Below, piece after piece: positions 1 through 9,135 of a stretch of 64,000 nt of DNA. Position 1 is the stretch's first letter, and every line of letters begins with the position of its first letter. Position numbers and translations under genes: made by a program. The notes beneath the pieces are model-generated. The model had not been told where the DNA came from. It saw only the letters and a program-made list of their open reading frames with translations, and did no database searches. Source of the stretch: Leifsonia shinshuensis (lineage in GTDB: Bacteria > Actinomycetota > Actinomycetes > Actinomycetales > Microbacteriaceae); NCBI RefSeq assembly GCF_031456835.1, contig NZ_JAVDVK010000001.1:2046001-2110000 (forward strand), given 5' to 3'.

Positions 1-1622
1 CGCTTCGGGTCCTTCAGGCCGGCGCGGGTGCGGCGGATCGTCTTGGAGAGCGCCGCGATGGCCTCCTCCTGACCGATGACCCGCTGGTGCAGCGCCTGCT
101 CCATGTAGACGAGCCGTGCCGACTCCTCCTCGGTGAGCTTGAACACCGGGATGCCGGTCGCCTGGGCCAGCACCTCGGCGATGAGGCCCTCGTCGACCTC
201 CGCCGTGGTCTTGACCTCGCCCGAGCGCCACTGCTTCTCGAGGCGCAGCCGCTCGCCGAGGAGGTTCTTCTCCTCGTCGCGGAGGCTGGCGGCCTTCTCG
301 AAGTCCTGGTCCTCGATCGCGGCCTCCTTCTGGGAGCGCACGGCGGCGATCTTGTCGTCGAACTCGCGCAGCTCCGGCGGAGCCGACAGGATCGACAGGC
401 GCAGGCGGGCGCCGGCCTCGTCGATCAGGTCGATGGCCTTGTCCGGCAGGAAGCGGTCCTGGATGTAGCGGTCGGCCAGGTTGGCCGCCGCGACGATCGC
501 GCCGTCGGTGATGGACACCTTGTGGTGCGCCTCATAGCGGTCGCGCAGCCCCTTGAGGATGTTGATCGCGTGGGGCAGCGACGGCTCGGCCACCTGGATG
601 GGCTGGAAGCGGCGCTCGAGCGCGGCATCCTTCTCGAAGTGCTTGCGGTACTCGTCGAGCGTGGTCGCACCGATCGTCTGCAGCTCACCACGGGCGAGGA
701 GCGGCTTCAGGATGCTGGCCGCGTCGATCGCGCCCTCGGCGGCGCCCGCACCGACCAGGGTGTGGATCTCGTCGATGAAGGTGATGATGTCGCCGCGGGT
801 GCGGATCTCCTTGGTCACCTTCTTGAGGCGCTCCTCGAAGTCACCGCGGTAGCGGGAACCGGCGATCAGCGAACCGAGGTCGAGCGTGTAGAGCTGCTTG
901 TCCTTCAGCGTCTCCGGGACGTCGCCGCGGACGATCGCCTGGGCGAGTCCCTCGACGACGGCGGTCTTGCCGACGCCGGGCTCACCGATCAGCACCGGGT
1001 TGTTCTTGGAGCGGCGCGACAGGATCTGCATGACGCGCTCGATCTCCTTCTCGCGCCCGATGACCGGGTCGAGCTTGTTGTCGCGAGCGGCCTGGGTCAG
1101 GTTGCGGCCGAACTGGTCGAGGATCTGGCTACCGGCCTGCGCGGTGTTCTGATCGTTGCCGCCCACCTGGACCTGCTCCTTGCCCTGGTAGCCGGAGAGC
1201 AGCTGGATGACCTGCTGGCGCACCCGGTTGAGGTCGGCGCCCAGCTTCACGAGCACCTGGGCGGCGACGCCCTCGCCCTCGCGGATCAGGCCGAGCAGGA
1301 TGTGCTCCGTGCCGATGTAGTTGTGGCCGAGCTGGAGGGCCTCGCGGAGGCTGAGCTCGAGCACCTTCTTGGCGCGCGGCGTGAACGGGATGTGGCCGGT
1401 CGGCTGCTGCTGACCCTGGCCGATGATGTCCTGGACCTGCTCGCGCACGGCGTCGAGCGAGATGCCGAGCGACTCGAGGGCCTTGGCGGCGACGCCCTCG
1501 CCCTCGTGGATCAGGCCGAGCAGGATGTGCTCCGTCCCGATGTAGTTGTGGTTGAGCATCTTGGCCTCTTCCTGGGCCAGGACGACGACACGGCGGGCGC
1601 GGTCGGTGAATCTCTCGAACAT
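1..1622 (-). CDS. clpC: ATP-dependent Clp protease ATP-binding subunit ClpC (C-terminal part beyond the window)
   Basis: This is the N-terminal 540 residues of a ClpC-type Hsp100 unfoldase, which feeds substrates to the ClpP peptidase in the cytoplasm. The start is ATG at 1622 ([11 protein letters not shown]). Two Clp_N repeats, each carrying [14 protein letters not shown], occupy about residues 1-150. The first AAA+ module has Walker A GEPGVGKT near residue 215 and Walker B FIDEIH downstream. A UVR-like coiled-coil middle region (about residues 420-470) separates ClpC from ClpB. The second AAA+ domain has only begun ([12 protein letters not shown]) when the window ends at its left edge. Recognition is firm from the double N-domain and motif order. 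The gene has its own upstream gap of 130 bp. Confidence 0.97.
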   Translation of the reverse strand, partial: MFERFTDRARRVVVLAQEEAKMLNHNYIGTEHILLGLIHEGEGVAAKALESLGISLDAVREQVQDIIGQGQQQPTGHIPFTPRAKKVLELSLREALQLGHNYIGTEHILLGLIREGEGVAAQVLVKLGADLNRVRQQVIQLLSGYQGKEQVQVGGNDQNTAQAGSQILDQFGRNLTQAARDNKLDPVIGREKEIERVMQILSRRSKNNPVLIGEPGVGKTAVVEGLAQAIVRGDVPETLKDKQLYTLDLGSLIAGSRYRGDFEERLKKVTKEIRTRGDIITFIDEIHTLVGAGAAEGAIDAASILKPLLARGELQTIGATTLDEYRKHFEKDAALERRFQPIQVAEPSLPHAINILKGLRDRYEAHHKVSITDGAIVAAANLADRYIQDRFLPDKAIDLIDEAGARLRLSILSAPPELREFDDKIAAVRSQKEAAIEDQDFEKAASLRDEEKNLLGERLRLEKQWRSGEVKTTAEVDEGLIAEVLAQATGIPVFKLTEEESARLVYMEQALHQRVIGQEEAIAALSKTIRRTRAGLKDPK

Positions 1623-1702
1623 GTCTACTCCTCGGCGACACCGTTGCAGGTTCGGCGTCGATACAAAGAGAGTAACCACCGCTCCCCCGCCAGCGTGGCC
1701 CT

Positions 1703-1720
1703 GTTCGCCGTGGGCGTGAC
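1703..1720. promoter_or_regulatory. possible ClgR-like half-conserved operator upstream of clpC
   Basis: About 80 bp upstream of the clpC start there is GTTCGCC-GTG-GGCGTGAC, an imperfect dyad resembling ClgR boxes. ClgR is known to activate clpC and clpP genes in several actinobacteria. One arm is degenerate, so this is only a candidate. Confidence 0.2.
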
Positions 1721-1752
1721 AACGTGCTCAGGACAGTGCGGATTGCGTCCGA

Positions 1753-2175
1753 TCAGCCCTGACGGGCGGGCAGCGTGAGCGTCGAACCGGCGAGGTCGAC
1801 GGTCACCTCGGCCGTCTTGCTGATCCGGTCGGGCGTGGTGAAGACGGTCGTGTGGGGCACGTAGTCGCGGGTGCAGATGCCCCCGGGGGCCGGCGCGAGG
1901 GTCGCGGTGATCCGGGTGCCGGACGAAGCGGTCGCGTTCTGCACCTTCGGCGGGCAGGAGGAGCTTCCGTACAGCACGATGGCGAACTGCGCGCCGTCGT
2001 CGAGCCACGCCGCCCAGGATGCGCCTCCCGCACTGCTCGCCGGAGCCTGGACGCCCTTCGGCTCGCCGGCGTAGTCCTCGACCGGCTTTCCGGCGCCCGC
2101 GCTGCACCCCGTGAGCCCGGCGAGCAGGGCCAGGCCGGCCAGGGCGGCGAGGGGGCGGAGGACACGGCGGGGCAC
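1753..2175 (-). CDS. small secreted lipoprotein of unknown function
   Basis: This encodes 140 residues from a GTG start. The N-terminus has two arginines, a hydrophobic stretch and the lipobox LTGC (Cys about residue 24), so it is probably exported and lipid-anchored. The mature part is small and alanine/threonine-rich with a paired-cysteine look (SSCPP, GGICTRDY). I recognise no named family. It is transcribed away from the pirin gene and towards clpC, as a single gene. Confidence 0.75.
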   Translation of the reverse strand: MPRRVLRPLAALAGLALLAGLTGCSAGAGKPVEDYAGEPKGVQAPASSAGGASWAAWLDDGAQFAIVLYGSSSCPPKVQNATASSGTRITATLAPAPGGICTRDYVPHTTVFTTPDRISKTAEVTVDLAGSTLTLPARQG

Positions 2176-2227
2176 GAGCCCATTCTAGGAAGCCCGGCTT
2201 GGAGCAGTCCGCGCCTAAGATGCCGCT

Positions 2228-3229
2228 ATGAGCAATCTGGAGCGCGATCCGGCGGAATCGGTCGGCGGCTCCGTGCTCACGGAGCCCGTGCCCGCGGAGG
2301 CGGCGGTCTCCGAGGACGTGGTCGAGATCCTCGAGCCCCGCGATGTCCCTCTCGGCGGACCGCGGGCGATGACGGTGCGCCGCACCCTCCCCCAGCGCCG
2401 GCGTTCGCTCATCGGCGGCTGGTGCTTCATCGACCATTACGGCCCGGACGACGTCTCGGTGAGCGGCGGGATGCGCGTGCCGCCGCATCCGCACACCGGC
2501 CTGCAGACGGTCAGCTGGCTGTTCGAGGGCGAGATCGACCACCGCGACAGCGTCGGAAGCCACGCGCTCGTGCGCCCGGGCGAGCTGAACCTGATGACCG
2601 CGGGCCACGGCATCAGCCACTCCGAGGTCTCGACACCCGGTACGGCGAGACTGCACGGGGTGCAGCTGTGGGTCGCGCTGCCGTCCGCCTCCCGCGATGT
2701 CGCGCCGTTCTTCGAGCACCACGCGCCGGTGACCGGCCGGCTCGGGGCGGCGAGCGTGAAGACGTTCGTCGGGTCCCTCGCGGGAAGCGGCACGCCGGCG
2801 ACCATCTTCTCCCCTCTCGTTGGCGCCGAGCTGGTCGTGCCGGCCGGTTCGACCATCGAGGTGCCGCTGGAGGCGTCGTTCGAGCACGGGCTGCTGGTCG
2901 ACACCGGAGAAGTGGCGGTCGACGGCGTGTCGATCCCGCTGTGGCACCTCGCCTATCTCGGCCCGGGCCGCACGTCCCTGACGCTGCAGGCGGAGTCGGC
3001 TGCGCGCGTCGTGCTGCTCGGCGGGGAGCCGCTCGGCGAGCAGATCGTGATGTGGTGGAACTTCATCGGCCGCAGTCACGACGAGGTGGTCGCCTACCGC
3101 GCGGACTGGCAGGGCGAGGTGATCGCGGGCGGCGATCCCGACGGACGCTTCGGCACCGTCGAGGGATACGACGGCTCGCCCCTGCCCGCCCCCGAGCTGC
3201 CGACCGTGCGGCTCCGCCCGCGCGGCTGA
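2228..3229 (+). CDS. pirin family protein (cupin-fold metalloprotein)
   Basis: The 333-residue product matches the pirin family, which has two cupin domains with the metal in the N-terminal one. The iron ligands of human pirin (H56, H58, H101, E103) correspond to H87 and H89 in PPHPHTG and to H131 and E133 in GISHSE, with equivalent spacing. Bacterial pirins are variously quercetinases or regulators, so the substrate cannot be named. The ATG at 2228 has no Shine-Dalgarno sequence. A TAAGAT hexamer at 2216-2221 ends 6 nt before it, which suggests a leaderless transcript. The gene stands alone, divergent from the lipoprotein gene. Confidence 0.9.
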   Translation: MSNLERDPAESVGGSVLTEPVPAEAAVSEDVVEILEPRDVPLGGPRAMTVRRTLPQRRRSLIGGWCFIDHYGPDDVSVSGGMRVPPHPHTGLQTVSWLFEGEIDHRDSVGSHALVRPGELNLMTAGHGISHSEVSTPGTARLHGVQLWVALPSASRDVAPFFEHHAPVTGRLGAASVKTFVGSLAGSGTPATIFSPLVGAELVVPAGSTIEVPLEASFEHGLLVDTGEVAVDGVSIPLWHLAYLGPGRTSLTLQAESAARVVLLGGEPLGEQIVMWWNFIGRSHDEVVAYRADWQGEVIAGGDPDGRFGTVEGYDGSPLPAPELPTVRLRPRG

Positions 3230-3317
3230 GTCGTCCACAGCCCCGCGGTCGCAGCCACTTTCCACAGATTCCGGGCGGGTGCTCCCGGGAGAACCTCCGC
3301 CAGGAGATGATTCCCTA

Positions 3318-3346
3318 TGCATGCAGATCCGTTGCTTCTGCATGCA
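3318..3346. promoter_or_regulatory. palindromic operator upstream of vapBC
   Basis: A perfect 10-bp inverted repeat, TGCATGCAGA (3318-3327) and TCTGCATGCA (3337-3346), is separated by 9 nt and ends 20 bp before the antitoxin ATG. Antitoxins of VapB/FitA type with ribbon-helix-helix folds bind such dyads to autoregulate their operon. Its position makes this the likely VapBC operator. Confidence 0.65.
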
Positions 3347-3366
3347 CAACCACCTAGCCTGGAACC

Positions 3367-3648
3367 ATGGGAGTCACCGTGCAAGTGAGAGACCTCGATC
3401 CTGCGGTCAACGACCGCCTGAAGAGCGCTGCAGCCGCGAAGGGGCTGTCGTATTCCGAGTACCTCCGTCGCGAGCTCACGCGTATCGCCGAGCGCTTGCG
3501 CATCGACGAACGGTGGACGGAGGTGAAAGCCGCCCACCGGCTCCGGATGGAGGCGGAGCCGCCCCGCGATGAATTGCGGCAGCCGCTGCTCGACATCTCC
3601 ACGGAGGAGATCGCCGAGATCATCCGCGCCGAGCGGGACGATCGATGA
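3367..3648 (+). CDS. vapB: VapB/FitA-type ribbon-helix-helix antitoxin
   Basis: This is a 93-residue protein. Its N-terminus (VTVQVRDLDPAVNDRLK) followed by SYSEYLRRELTRIAER has the strand-helix-helix pattern of a ribbon-helix-helix DNA-binding domain (about residues 3-45). The acidic, helical C-terminus (STEEIAEIIRAERDDR) fits a toxin-wrapping tail. It overlaps the PIN toxin gene by 4 nt (ATGA), the usual arrangement for translational coupling. Its role is to neutralise the RNase toxin and, with it, repress the promoter through the palindrome just upstream. The subfamily name is inferred from fold pattern and context. Confidence 0.88.
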   Translation: MGVTVQVRDLDPAVNDRLKSAAAAKGLSYSEYLRRELTRIAERLRIDERWTEVKAAHRLRMEAEPPRDELRQPLLDISTEEIAEIIRAERDDR

Positions 3649-4058
3649 AGTCCGCCGTCCTGGATTGCAGCGCCGTCGTCGCGCTGCTCGCGACCGACGG
3701 GCTCCGTGCCTTCGAGGAGAGCGAAGAACTCGCCGAGTGCATCTTCGTCGCCCCGCATCTCATCGATCCGGAGTTCGTGAGCGCGATGCGCCGACACACG
3801 CGTCGGCAGCCCGAGAAGGCGCAGCAGAGCGAACTGGCCATCCAAGCGTTCTACCGGCTGGAGATCGTGCGCATGGAGCATGAGCCGCTCTGGCAGGAGG
3901 CCTGGCGGTGGCGTGAGAATCTGACCGCCTACGACAGCATGTACGTCGCCCTCGCCCGCCTGCTCGACGTGCCGTTGCTCACCGCCGACGAGCGGCTGGC
4001 GAGCGCCGCTCAGCCCTGGTGCGAGGTACGGCGCGTGAGCGACCTCGCGGCCGCGTAG
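3645..4058 (+). CDS. vapC: VapC-type PIN-domain ribonuclease toxin
   Basis: This is a 137-residue single PIN domain. The four acidic residues that bind Mg2+/Mn2+ in PIN nucleases are visible: D7 (AVLDCSAVV), E43 (DPEFVSAM), D97 (AYDSMYVALA) and D115 (LLTADERLA). All key residues are intact, so the toxin is probably active. VapC proteins cleave tRNA or rRNA; the target here is unknown. The gene overlaps vapB by 4 nt and ends 10 nt before the convergent cls stop codon. It is a complete type II toxin-antitoxin module inserted in a housekeeping block. Confidence 0.92.
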   Translation: MKSAVLDCSAVVALLATDGLRAFEESEELAECIFVAPHLIDPEFVSAMRRHTRRQPEKAQQSELAIQAFYRLEIVRMEHEPLWQEAWRWRENLTAYDSMYVALARLLDVPLLTADERLASAAQPWCEVRRVSDLAAA

Positions 4059-4068
4059 GGGCCAGGCC

Positions 4069-5532
4069 TCACTGCAGCGCGGAGGTCAACCGCGCCAGAT
4101 TGTCGAGCACGGTGCTGCGCAGCGGCTGCTTCATCCACTCGTCCAGCGTGAGCTGGCGGCTGTCCCGGCGGTAGCCGGCCTCGACCCGACGCATCTCCTC
4201 GACGAAGGAACGGCCTCGCACCATGAGCGAGACCTCCATGTTCAGCTGGAAGGAGCGCATGTCCATGTTGCTCGACCCGATGACGGCGACATCGTCGTCG
4301 ATCGTGAAGTGCTTCGCATGAAGGATGTACGGAGCCTTGTACATCCAGATCTTCACCCCGGCGCGCAGCAGCGCCTCGTAGTACGACCGCTGCGCGTGAT
4401 AGACGAGGGCCTGGTCCCCGATCTCCGAGACGAAGAGCTCGACGTGGATGCCCCGCTGCACGGCGGAGGTGATCGCCATGAGCATCGACTCGTCCGGCAC
4501 GAAGTACGGAGAGGTGATGACGATGCGCTCCTGCGCGTAGTACAGCAGCGCCAGGAACAGCCGCAGGTTGTTCTCGCCGGCGAACCCGGGGCCGGAGGGC
4601 ACGACCTGGGCGTCGAGCTCGTTGTCGTCGATCTCGTCGGTGATCGGCTCGGTCTCCCGGCGCAGCAACTCATCCGTCTCGCTGTACCAGTCGGTGATGA
4701 AGATCGCGTTGAGACCAGCGACGATGGGGCCCTCGAGACGGACGATGAGCTCTTTCCACTTGAGCCCGCGCCGGATGTTCGACTTCTTGTTGTAGCTACG
4801 GTCGATCACGTTCTGCGAGCCCATGAACGCGACGCGGCCGTCCACGATCAGCAGCTTCCGGTGGTTGCGCAGGTCCGGCCGCTGGTACCGGCCGCGGAAC
4901 GGCTGGACCGGGAGCATGAGCTGCCACTTGGCGCCCATCGCGGTGAGCCGCTTCAGGGTCCGCTTGTAGTCGGGTGTGCGGAGCGAGGCGATGTGGTCGA
5001 GCAGGACGCGCACGGTGACGCCGCGCTTGACCGCATCCTCGAGCGCGTCGAAGAACGGGCCGGTCGTCTTGTCGAGGGTCAGGATGTAGAACTCGACGTG
5101 CACATACCGGCGAGCGGTGTGGATCTCCGCAGCCATGGAGTTGAGCGACCCCTGGTAGTCGCCGTTCAGCGTCGCGCGGTTGCCGCCGACCAGCGGCATG
5201 GCGCCCAGCTTGCGGTTGAGCTCGACCACGCCCTCGAGCCACGGCGGCCACGGGTGGTCGCGACGCACGCGCTCGATGCCCTCGGTGCTGTCGATGATGA
5301 AGCGGTTGATCTCCTCCTGCTTCCGCCGGCGCCGCTTCGGGAGCTTGTAGCTGCCGATGAGGAGGAAGAAGAGGATCCCGATGTACGGGATGAGGAAGAT
5401 CGCCAGCAACCACGCCGTGGCGGACGTCGGCTTGCGGTTGCGCGGGACGATGATGATCGCCAGGACACGGATCACGAAGTCGACGAGAAGGGCGACCCAG
5501 ATCGAGACCGAGACCCAGAAACCCGTCTCCAT
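4069..5532 (-). CDS. cls: cardiolipin synthase (phospholipase D family)
   Basis: This is a 487-residue integral-membrane enzyme that makes cardiolipin from phosphatidylglycerol. Two N-terminal transmembrane segments (about residues 5-30 and 38-60) form the PLDc_N region. Two HKD catalytic motifs follow: H224-x-K226-x4-D231 (NHRKLLIVDG) and H405-x-K407-x4-D412 (LHAKHFTIDD). Length and layout match bacterial Cls. It starts at ATG 5532, and the next minus-strand gene upstream is the small membrane protein. Confidence 0.95.
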   Translation of the reverse strand: METGFWVSVSIWVALLVDFVIRVLAIIIVPRNRKPTSATAWLLAIFLIPYIGILFFLLIGSYKLPKRRRRKQEEINRFIIDSTEGIERVRRDHPWPPWLEGVVELNRKLGAMPLVGGNRATLNGDYQGSLNSMAAEIHTARRYVHVEFYILTLDKTTGPFFDALEDAVKRGVTVRVLLDHIASLRTPDYKRTLKRLTAMGAKWQLMLPVQPFRGRYQRPDLRNHRKLLIVDGRVAFMGSQNVIDRSYNKKSNIRRGLKWKELIVRLEGPIVAGLNAIFITDWYSETDELLRRETEPITDEIDDNELDAQVVPSGPGFAGENNLRLFLALLYYAQERIVITSPYFVPDESMLMAITSAVQRGIHVELFVSEIGDQALVYHAQRSYYEALLRAGVKIWMYKAPYILHAKHFTIDDDVAVIGSSNMDMRSFQLNMEVSLMVRGRSFVEEMRRVEAGYRRDSRQLTLDEWMKQPLRSTVLDNLARLTSALQ

Positions 5533-5613
5533 CCCGACGTCCCTCCTACGAGCGCAGAAGGACGCGGCGGCGTCCCCAGAGCTACCGTAGCGGACCGGCG
5601 GGGGTCACTCCGT

Positions 5614-5787
5614 TCAGGCCTTGGGGGCGAGGCCGCGGCGGGCGCGCTCCTCCGCCTCGAGGCGGGCGTACGCCTTGCGCTCATTGCGGTCAGCGCGAAC
5701 GATCGCGCGCATGATCGCCCAGAACAGCAGACCGACCAGCACGGTCGGCGCGAGAGCCCAGACGATACCGCTGATGACGTCGTTCAT
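5614..5787 (-). CDS. small single-pass membrane protein
   Basis: This is a 57-residue reading frame starting MNDVISGIVWALAP. One transmembrane helix (about residues 6-27) is followed by a strongly charged, cytoplasm-type tail rich in Arg and Glu (ADRNERKAYARLEAEERARR). It lies between lysS and cls on the same strand, 54 nt downstream of the lysS stop. Codon use is high-GC3 like its neighbours, which supports a real gene. I know of no function. Confidence 0.7.
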   Translation of the reverse strand: MNDVISGIVWALAPTVLVGLLFWAIMRAIVRADRNERKAYARLEAEERARRGLAPKA

Positions 5788-5841
5788 AACGGCTCCATGC
5801 TAACCCGCGAGGCTGGGAGGCGGCGTCCTCCCGGCGTGCTG

Positions 5842-7371
5842 CTACTTGACGAGCGGGAAGAGGATCGTCTCGCGGATGCCGAGGCCGGTCAGAGCCATCA
5901 GCAGACGGTCGATGCCCATGCCCATGCCGCCAGTGGGCGGCATGCCGAACTCCAGCGCCCGGAGGAACTCCTCGTCGAGACGCATCGCCTCGTTGTCCCC
6001 GGCGGCCGCGAGCTTCGCCTGCTCGATGAAGCGCTCGCGCTGCACCACCGGGTCGACGAGCTCCGAGTAGCCGGTGGCCAGCTCGAAGCCTCGGGTGTAG
6101 AGGTCCCACTTCTCCACCACGCCCTCGCGCGAGCGGTGGGCGCGCACGAGGGGGCTCGTGTCGACGGGGAAGTCCATGACGAAGGTCGGACGCACGAGGT
6201 CCGTCTTCACGTGGTGCTCCCACAGCTCCTCGACGTACTTGCCGGCCAGCGGGTGCTCGATCTCGATGCCCGCCTCCGCAGCCAGCTCGCGCAGGCGCTC
6301 GATCGGCGTCTCGGGCACGATCTCCTCGCCGATCGCCTCCGACAGGCTGTCGTACATCCGGATGCGGTCCCACTCGCCGCCGAGGTCGTACTCGGTGCCG
6401 TCCGCCCACGTCACGACGTGCGATCCGGAGATCGCCATGGCGGCATCCTGGATCAGCGTCTGCGTGAGGTCGGCGATCGAGTTGTAGTCGCCGTAGGCCT
6501 GGTACGCCTCGAGCATGGCGAACTCGGGCGAGTGCGTGGAGTCCGCGCCCTCGTTGCGGAAGTTGCGGTTGATCTCGAAGACTCGGTCGATGCCGCCGAC
6601 GACGGCGCGCTTGAGGTACAGCTCCGGCGCGATGCGCAGGTAGAGGTCGGTGTCGAAGGCGTTCGAGTGCGTCACGAACGGACGGGCCGAGGCGCCGCCG
6701 TGCATGACCTGCAGCATCGGCGTCTCGACCTCGACGAAGTCGCGCTCCCCGAAGGTGCGACGCAGGCTGGCGACCGCCTTCGCGCGGTCGATGACGGTCT
6801 TGCGCGCCTGCTCGCGGGCGATGAGGTCCAGATACCGCGCGCGGACGCGCGTCTCCTCGCTCAGCTCGCTGTGCAGGTTCGGCAGCGGCAGCAGCGCCTT
6901 GGCGGCGATGCGCCACTCCTGCGCCATCACCGAGAGCTCCCCGCGACGGCTCGACACGACCTCGCCCGAGACGAACACGTGGTCGCCGAGGTCGACGAGC
7001 TCCTTCCACGCCGCGAGCGACTCCTCGCCGACCGCCGCGAGCGACACCATGACCTGGATGCGCGATCCGTCACCGGCCTGCAGCACCGCGAAGCAGAGCT
7101 TGCCGGTGTTGCGCAGGTGCACGACGCGGCCGGCGATCCCGACGATCTCGCCCGACGCCTCGTCGGCGGCCAGGTGGCCCCACTTCGCGCGGACGGCCGG
7201 GATGGTCGTCGTCACCGGGACGTGCACCGGGTACGCTCCACCGCCCGCGTCCGTCGCCTCGGCGAGCAGGCGGTCGCGCTTGCTCAGCCGGACCGCCTTC
7301 TGCTCGCTGATCTCGTCCTCGCCGAGCTGGTCGTCGCCCAGGTCGGCCGCGGTGGTCTGCGCGTCGGTCAT
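5842..7371 (-). CDS. lysS: class II lysyl-tRNA synthetase
   Basis: This 509-residue enzyme charges tRNA-Lys in the cytoplasm. An OB-fold anticodon-binding domain covers about residues 70-180. The class II core shows motif 2 ([16 protein letters not shown]) and the C-terminal motif 3 ([14 protein letters not shown], about residues 481-494). The substrate loop [10 protein letters not shown] is also present. Length and motifs are typical of LysS. It starts at ATG 7371 and follows panC in the same orientation with a 42-nt gap. Confidence 0.97.
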   Translation of the reverse strand: MTDAQTTAADLGDDQLGEDEISEQKAVRLSKRDRLLAEATDAGGGAYPVHVPVTTTIPAVRAKWGHLAADEASGEIVGIAGRVVHLRNTGKLCFAVLQAGDGSRIQVMVSLAAVGEESLAAWKELVDLGDHVFVSGEVVSSRRGELSVMAQEWRIAAKALLPLPNLHSELSEETRVRARYLDLIAREQARKTVIDRAKAVASLRRTFGERDFVEVETPMLQVMHGGASARPFVTHSNAFDTDLYLRIAPELYLKRAVVGGIDRVFEINRNFRNEGADSTHSPEFAMLEAYQAYGDYNSIADLTQTLIQDAAMAISGSHVVTWADGTEYDLGGEWDRIRMYDSLSEAIGEEIVPETPIERLRELAAEAGIEIEHPLAGKYVEELWEHHVKTDLVRPTFVMDFPVDTSPLVRAHRSREGVVEKWDLYTRGFELATGYSELVDPVVQRERFIEQAKLAAAGDNEAMRLDEEFLRALEFGMPPTGGMGMGIDRLLMALTGLGIRETILFPLVK

Positions 7372-7413
7372 CGCTGTCTTTCCGTTCGAGGTGGCGGTGG
7401 GTGGTCGCTCAGG

Positions 7414-8286
7414 TCACGTCGTGAGGCGTGCGTTGTCGATCAGCCGGGTGGTTCCGACCCGGGCGGCGATCAGCATCAGGGCGGGACCGTGGTGGTCGGG
7501 CGACGCCTCCCGGAAGGTCTCCGGATCGACGATCGCCAGATAGTCAAGCTTAACCGCTGGCTCGGCGGCCACACGCGCGTGCGCCGCGGCGAGCGCCTCG
7601 CCCACACCGGCCGCCGCCGCCTCCGCCGCCTCGGCGAGCGCACGGGAGAGCGTCACAGCGGCGAGCCGGTCGTCCTCCTCCAGGTAGCGGTTGCGGCTCG
7701 ACAGCGCCAATCCGTCGGACTCCCGCACCGTGTCCACCACGGCGATGGACACCGGGAGGTTCAGGTCGTCCACCATGCGCCCGATCACGTGCACCTGCTG
7801 CGCGTCCTTCTGGCCGAACACCGCCACGTCGGGCTGCACGATGTTGAAGAGCTTGCTGACGACGGTCAGGACGCCGTCGAAGTGCCCCGGACGCGACGCG
7901 CCCTCGAACAGCGAACCCGACGCACCGGCGGTCACGCGCGTCTCCGACGGCCCGTGCGGATACATCTCGGATGCGGTCGGGGCGAAGACGACGTCGGCGA
8001 GCCCCTCGAGGGCCGCAACGTCGGCGTCCAGCGTCCGCGGGTAGCGGTCGAGGTCCTCACCCGGGCCGAACTGCAGCGGGTTGACGAAGATCGAGACCAC
8101 CACGAAGCCGCCGAGATCGCGCGCGCTCGACACGAGGCGCAGGTGACCGTCGTGCAGGGCCCCCATCGTCGGCACGAGGACGACGCGACCCACAGGTGCG
8201 TCCGAGGATCCGTCCTGATGCGCCCAGCGACGGGCCTCGGCGACCCGTGCCCGCAGCTCGGCGATGGTGGTGATGATCTCTGGCAT
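7414..8286 (-). CDS. panC: pantothenate synthetase (pantoate-beta-alanine ligase)
   Basis: This 290-residue enzyme joins pantoate and beta-alanine using ATP, the last step of pantothenate (vitamin B5) synthesis. The nucleotide-binding motif PTMGALHDGH is near residues 39-48, and FGQKDAQQV and LSSRNRYL are also typical. Two ATGs are possible, at 8292 and 8286. I chose 8286 because the Shine-Dalgarno-like GAAGGG sits 6 nt upstream of it but directly abuts the other. It follows the DUF2520 gene, which in many genomes accompanies pantothenate genes. Confidence 0.95.
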   Translation of the reverse strand: MPEIITTIAELRARVAEARRWAHQDGSSDAPVGRVVLVPTMGALHDGHLRLVSSARDLGGFVVVSIFVNPLQFGPGEDLDRYPRTLDADVAALEGLADVVFAPTASEMYPHGPSETRVTAGASGSLFEGASRPGHFDGVLTVVSKLFNIVQPDVAVFGQKDAQQVHVIGRMVDDLNLPVSIAVVDTVRESDGLALSSRNRYLEEDDRLAAVTLSRALAEAAEAAAAGVGEALAAAHARVAAEPAVKLDYLAIVDPETFREASPDHHGPALMLIAARVGTTRLIDNARLTT

Positions 8287-8325
8287 GCGCATCCCTTCGG
8301 CCGGTCCTCACCGGCCGGAACCAGG

Positions 8326-9135
8326 CTACTCGCCGCGGAGGAACCAGCCGCGTCCGTCGTCGCCGGGATCCCCGTCCCCCGGCTCCGCGCCCAACGCGTC
8401 GATCACGTCCTCCACCGCCAGCCGGGAGGGCGCTCCGGCCCGCGTGAGCGCGTTGTCCACGGCCGAGCGGATCAGCGAGCTGAGGTACGAGCCAGGGTTC
8501 TCGACGCCGATGTCGCGCAGCAGCCCGGTGGACTGCTCGACGATCGAACGCGAGAACGATGTCGCGGTCGCGATGGCCTCGGCGTAAGCGGGCCGGTCCG
8601 CCTCGGCGACGACAACCGGCTCTCCGCCCATCTCGACGACCAGCGCCTGGGCGATGGGCAGCACGGCGGCCGGTGCGGTCACCGCGAAGTAGCTCTCGGC
8701 GAGGCGGGTGAGGTCGAGGCTCGTCCCGGTGAACTCGAGCGCGGGATGCACCGCGAGCGGGATGGCGCCCGCGGCGGCAGCCGGCTGGAGCACGTCGATC
8801 CCGTAGCCGGGCGCCGTGTGCAGCACGATCTGGCCGGGCTGCCACGTGCCGGTCGAGGCGAGGCCGGCGACGAGTCCGGGGAGTTCGGCGTCCGGCACGG
8901 CCAGCACGACCAGCTCGCTGCGCTCGACCACCGTCGGCACGTCGAGGATGGGCACGTGCGGCAGCATGCTCTCCGCGCGTTCGCGGCTGCGCTCCGAGAC
9001 CGCGGAGATCCCGACGATGGCGTGGCCCGCACCGGCGAGCGCGAGTCCGAGCACTGGTCCCACGCGGCCGGAGCCCACGATCCCGAGCCCGAGCCGCCCG
9101 GAACGCTGCGACGGTGGACGAGCGGACGGGAGCAT
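8326..9135 (-). CDS. Rossmann-like / DUF2520 family oxidoreductase-like protein
   Basis: This 269-residue protein has an N-terminal NAD(P)-binding Rossmann fold, with GIVGSGRVG near residues 18-26. A helical C-terminal DUF2520 domain resembles that of ketopantoate reductase-like proteins. The family is often found beside panC and may act in pantothenate synthesis, but no reaction is established. The ATG shares one base with the preceding stop (TGATG), so it is translationally coupled to the upstream PH-domain gene. Confidence 0.85.
   Translation of the reverse strand: MLPSARPPSQRSGRLGLGIVGSGRVGPVLGLALAGAGHAIVGISAVSERSRERAESMLPHVPILDVPTVVERSELVVLAVPDAELPGLVAGLASTGTWQPGQIVLHTAPGYGIDVLQPAAAAGAIPLAVHPALEFTGTSLDLTRLAESYFAVTAPAAVLPIAQALVVEMGGEPVVVAEADRPAYAEAIATATSFSRSIVEQSTGLLRDIGVENPGSYLSSLIRSAVDNALTRAGAPSRLAVEDVIDALGAEPGDGDPGDDGRGWFLRGE

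Noticed and set aside
3230..3300. DnaA-box-like TTTCCACAG sequences and a possible replication origin
   Set aside because: Only one or two weak matches, no AT-rich unwinding region, and no dnaA, dnaN or gyrB context.
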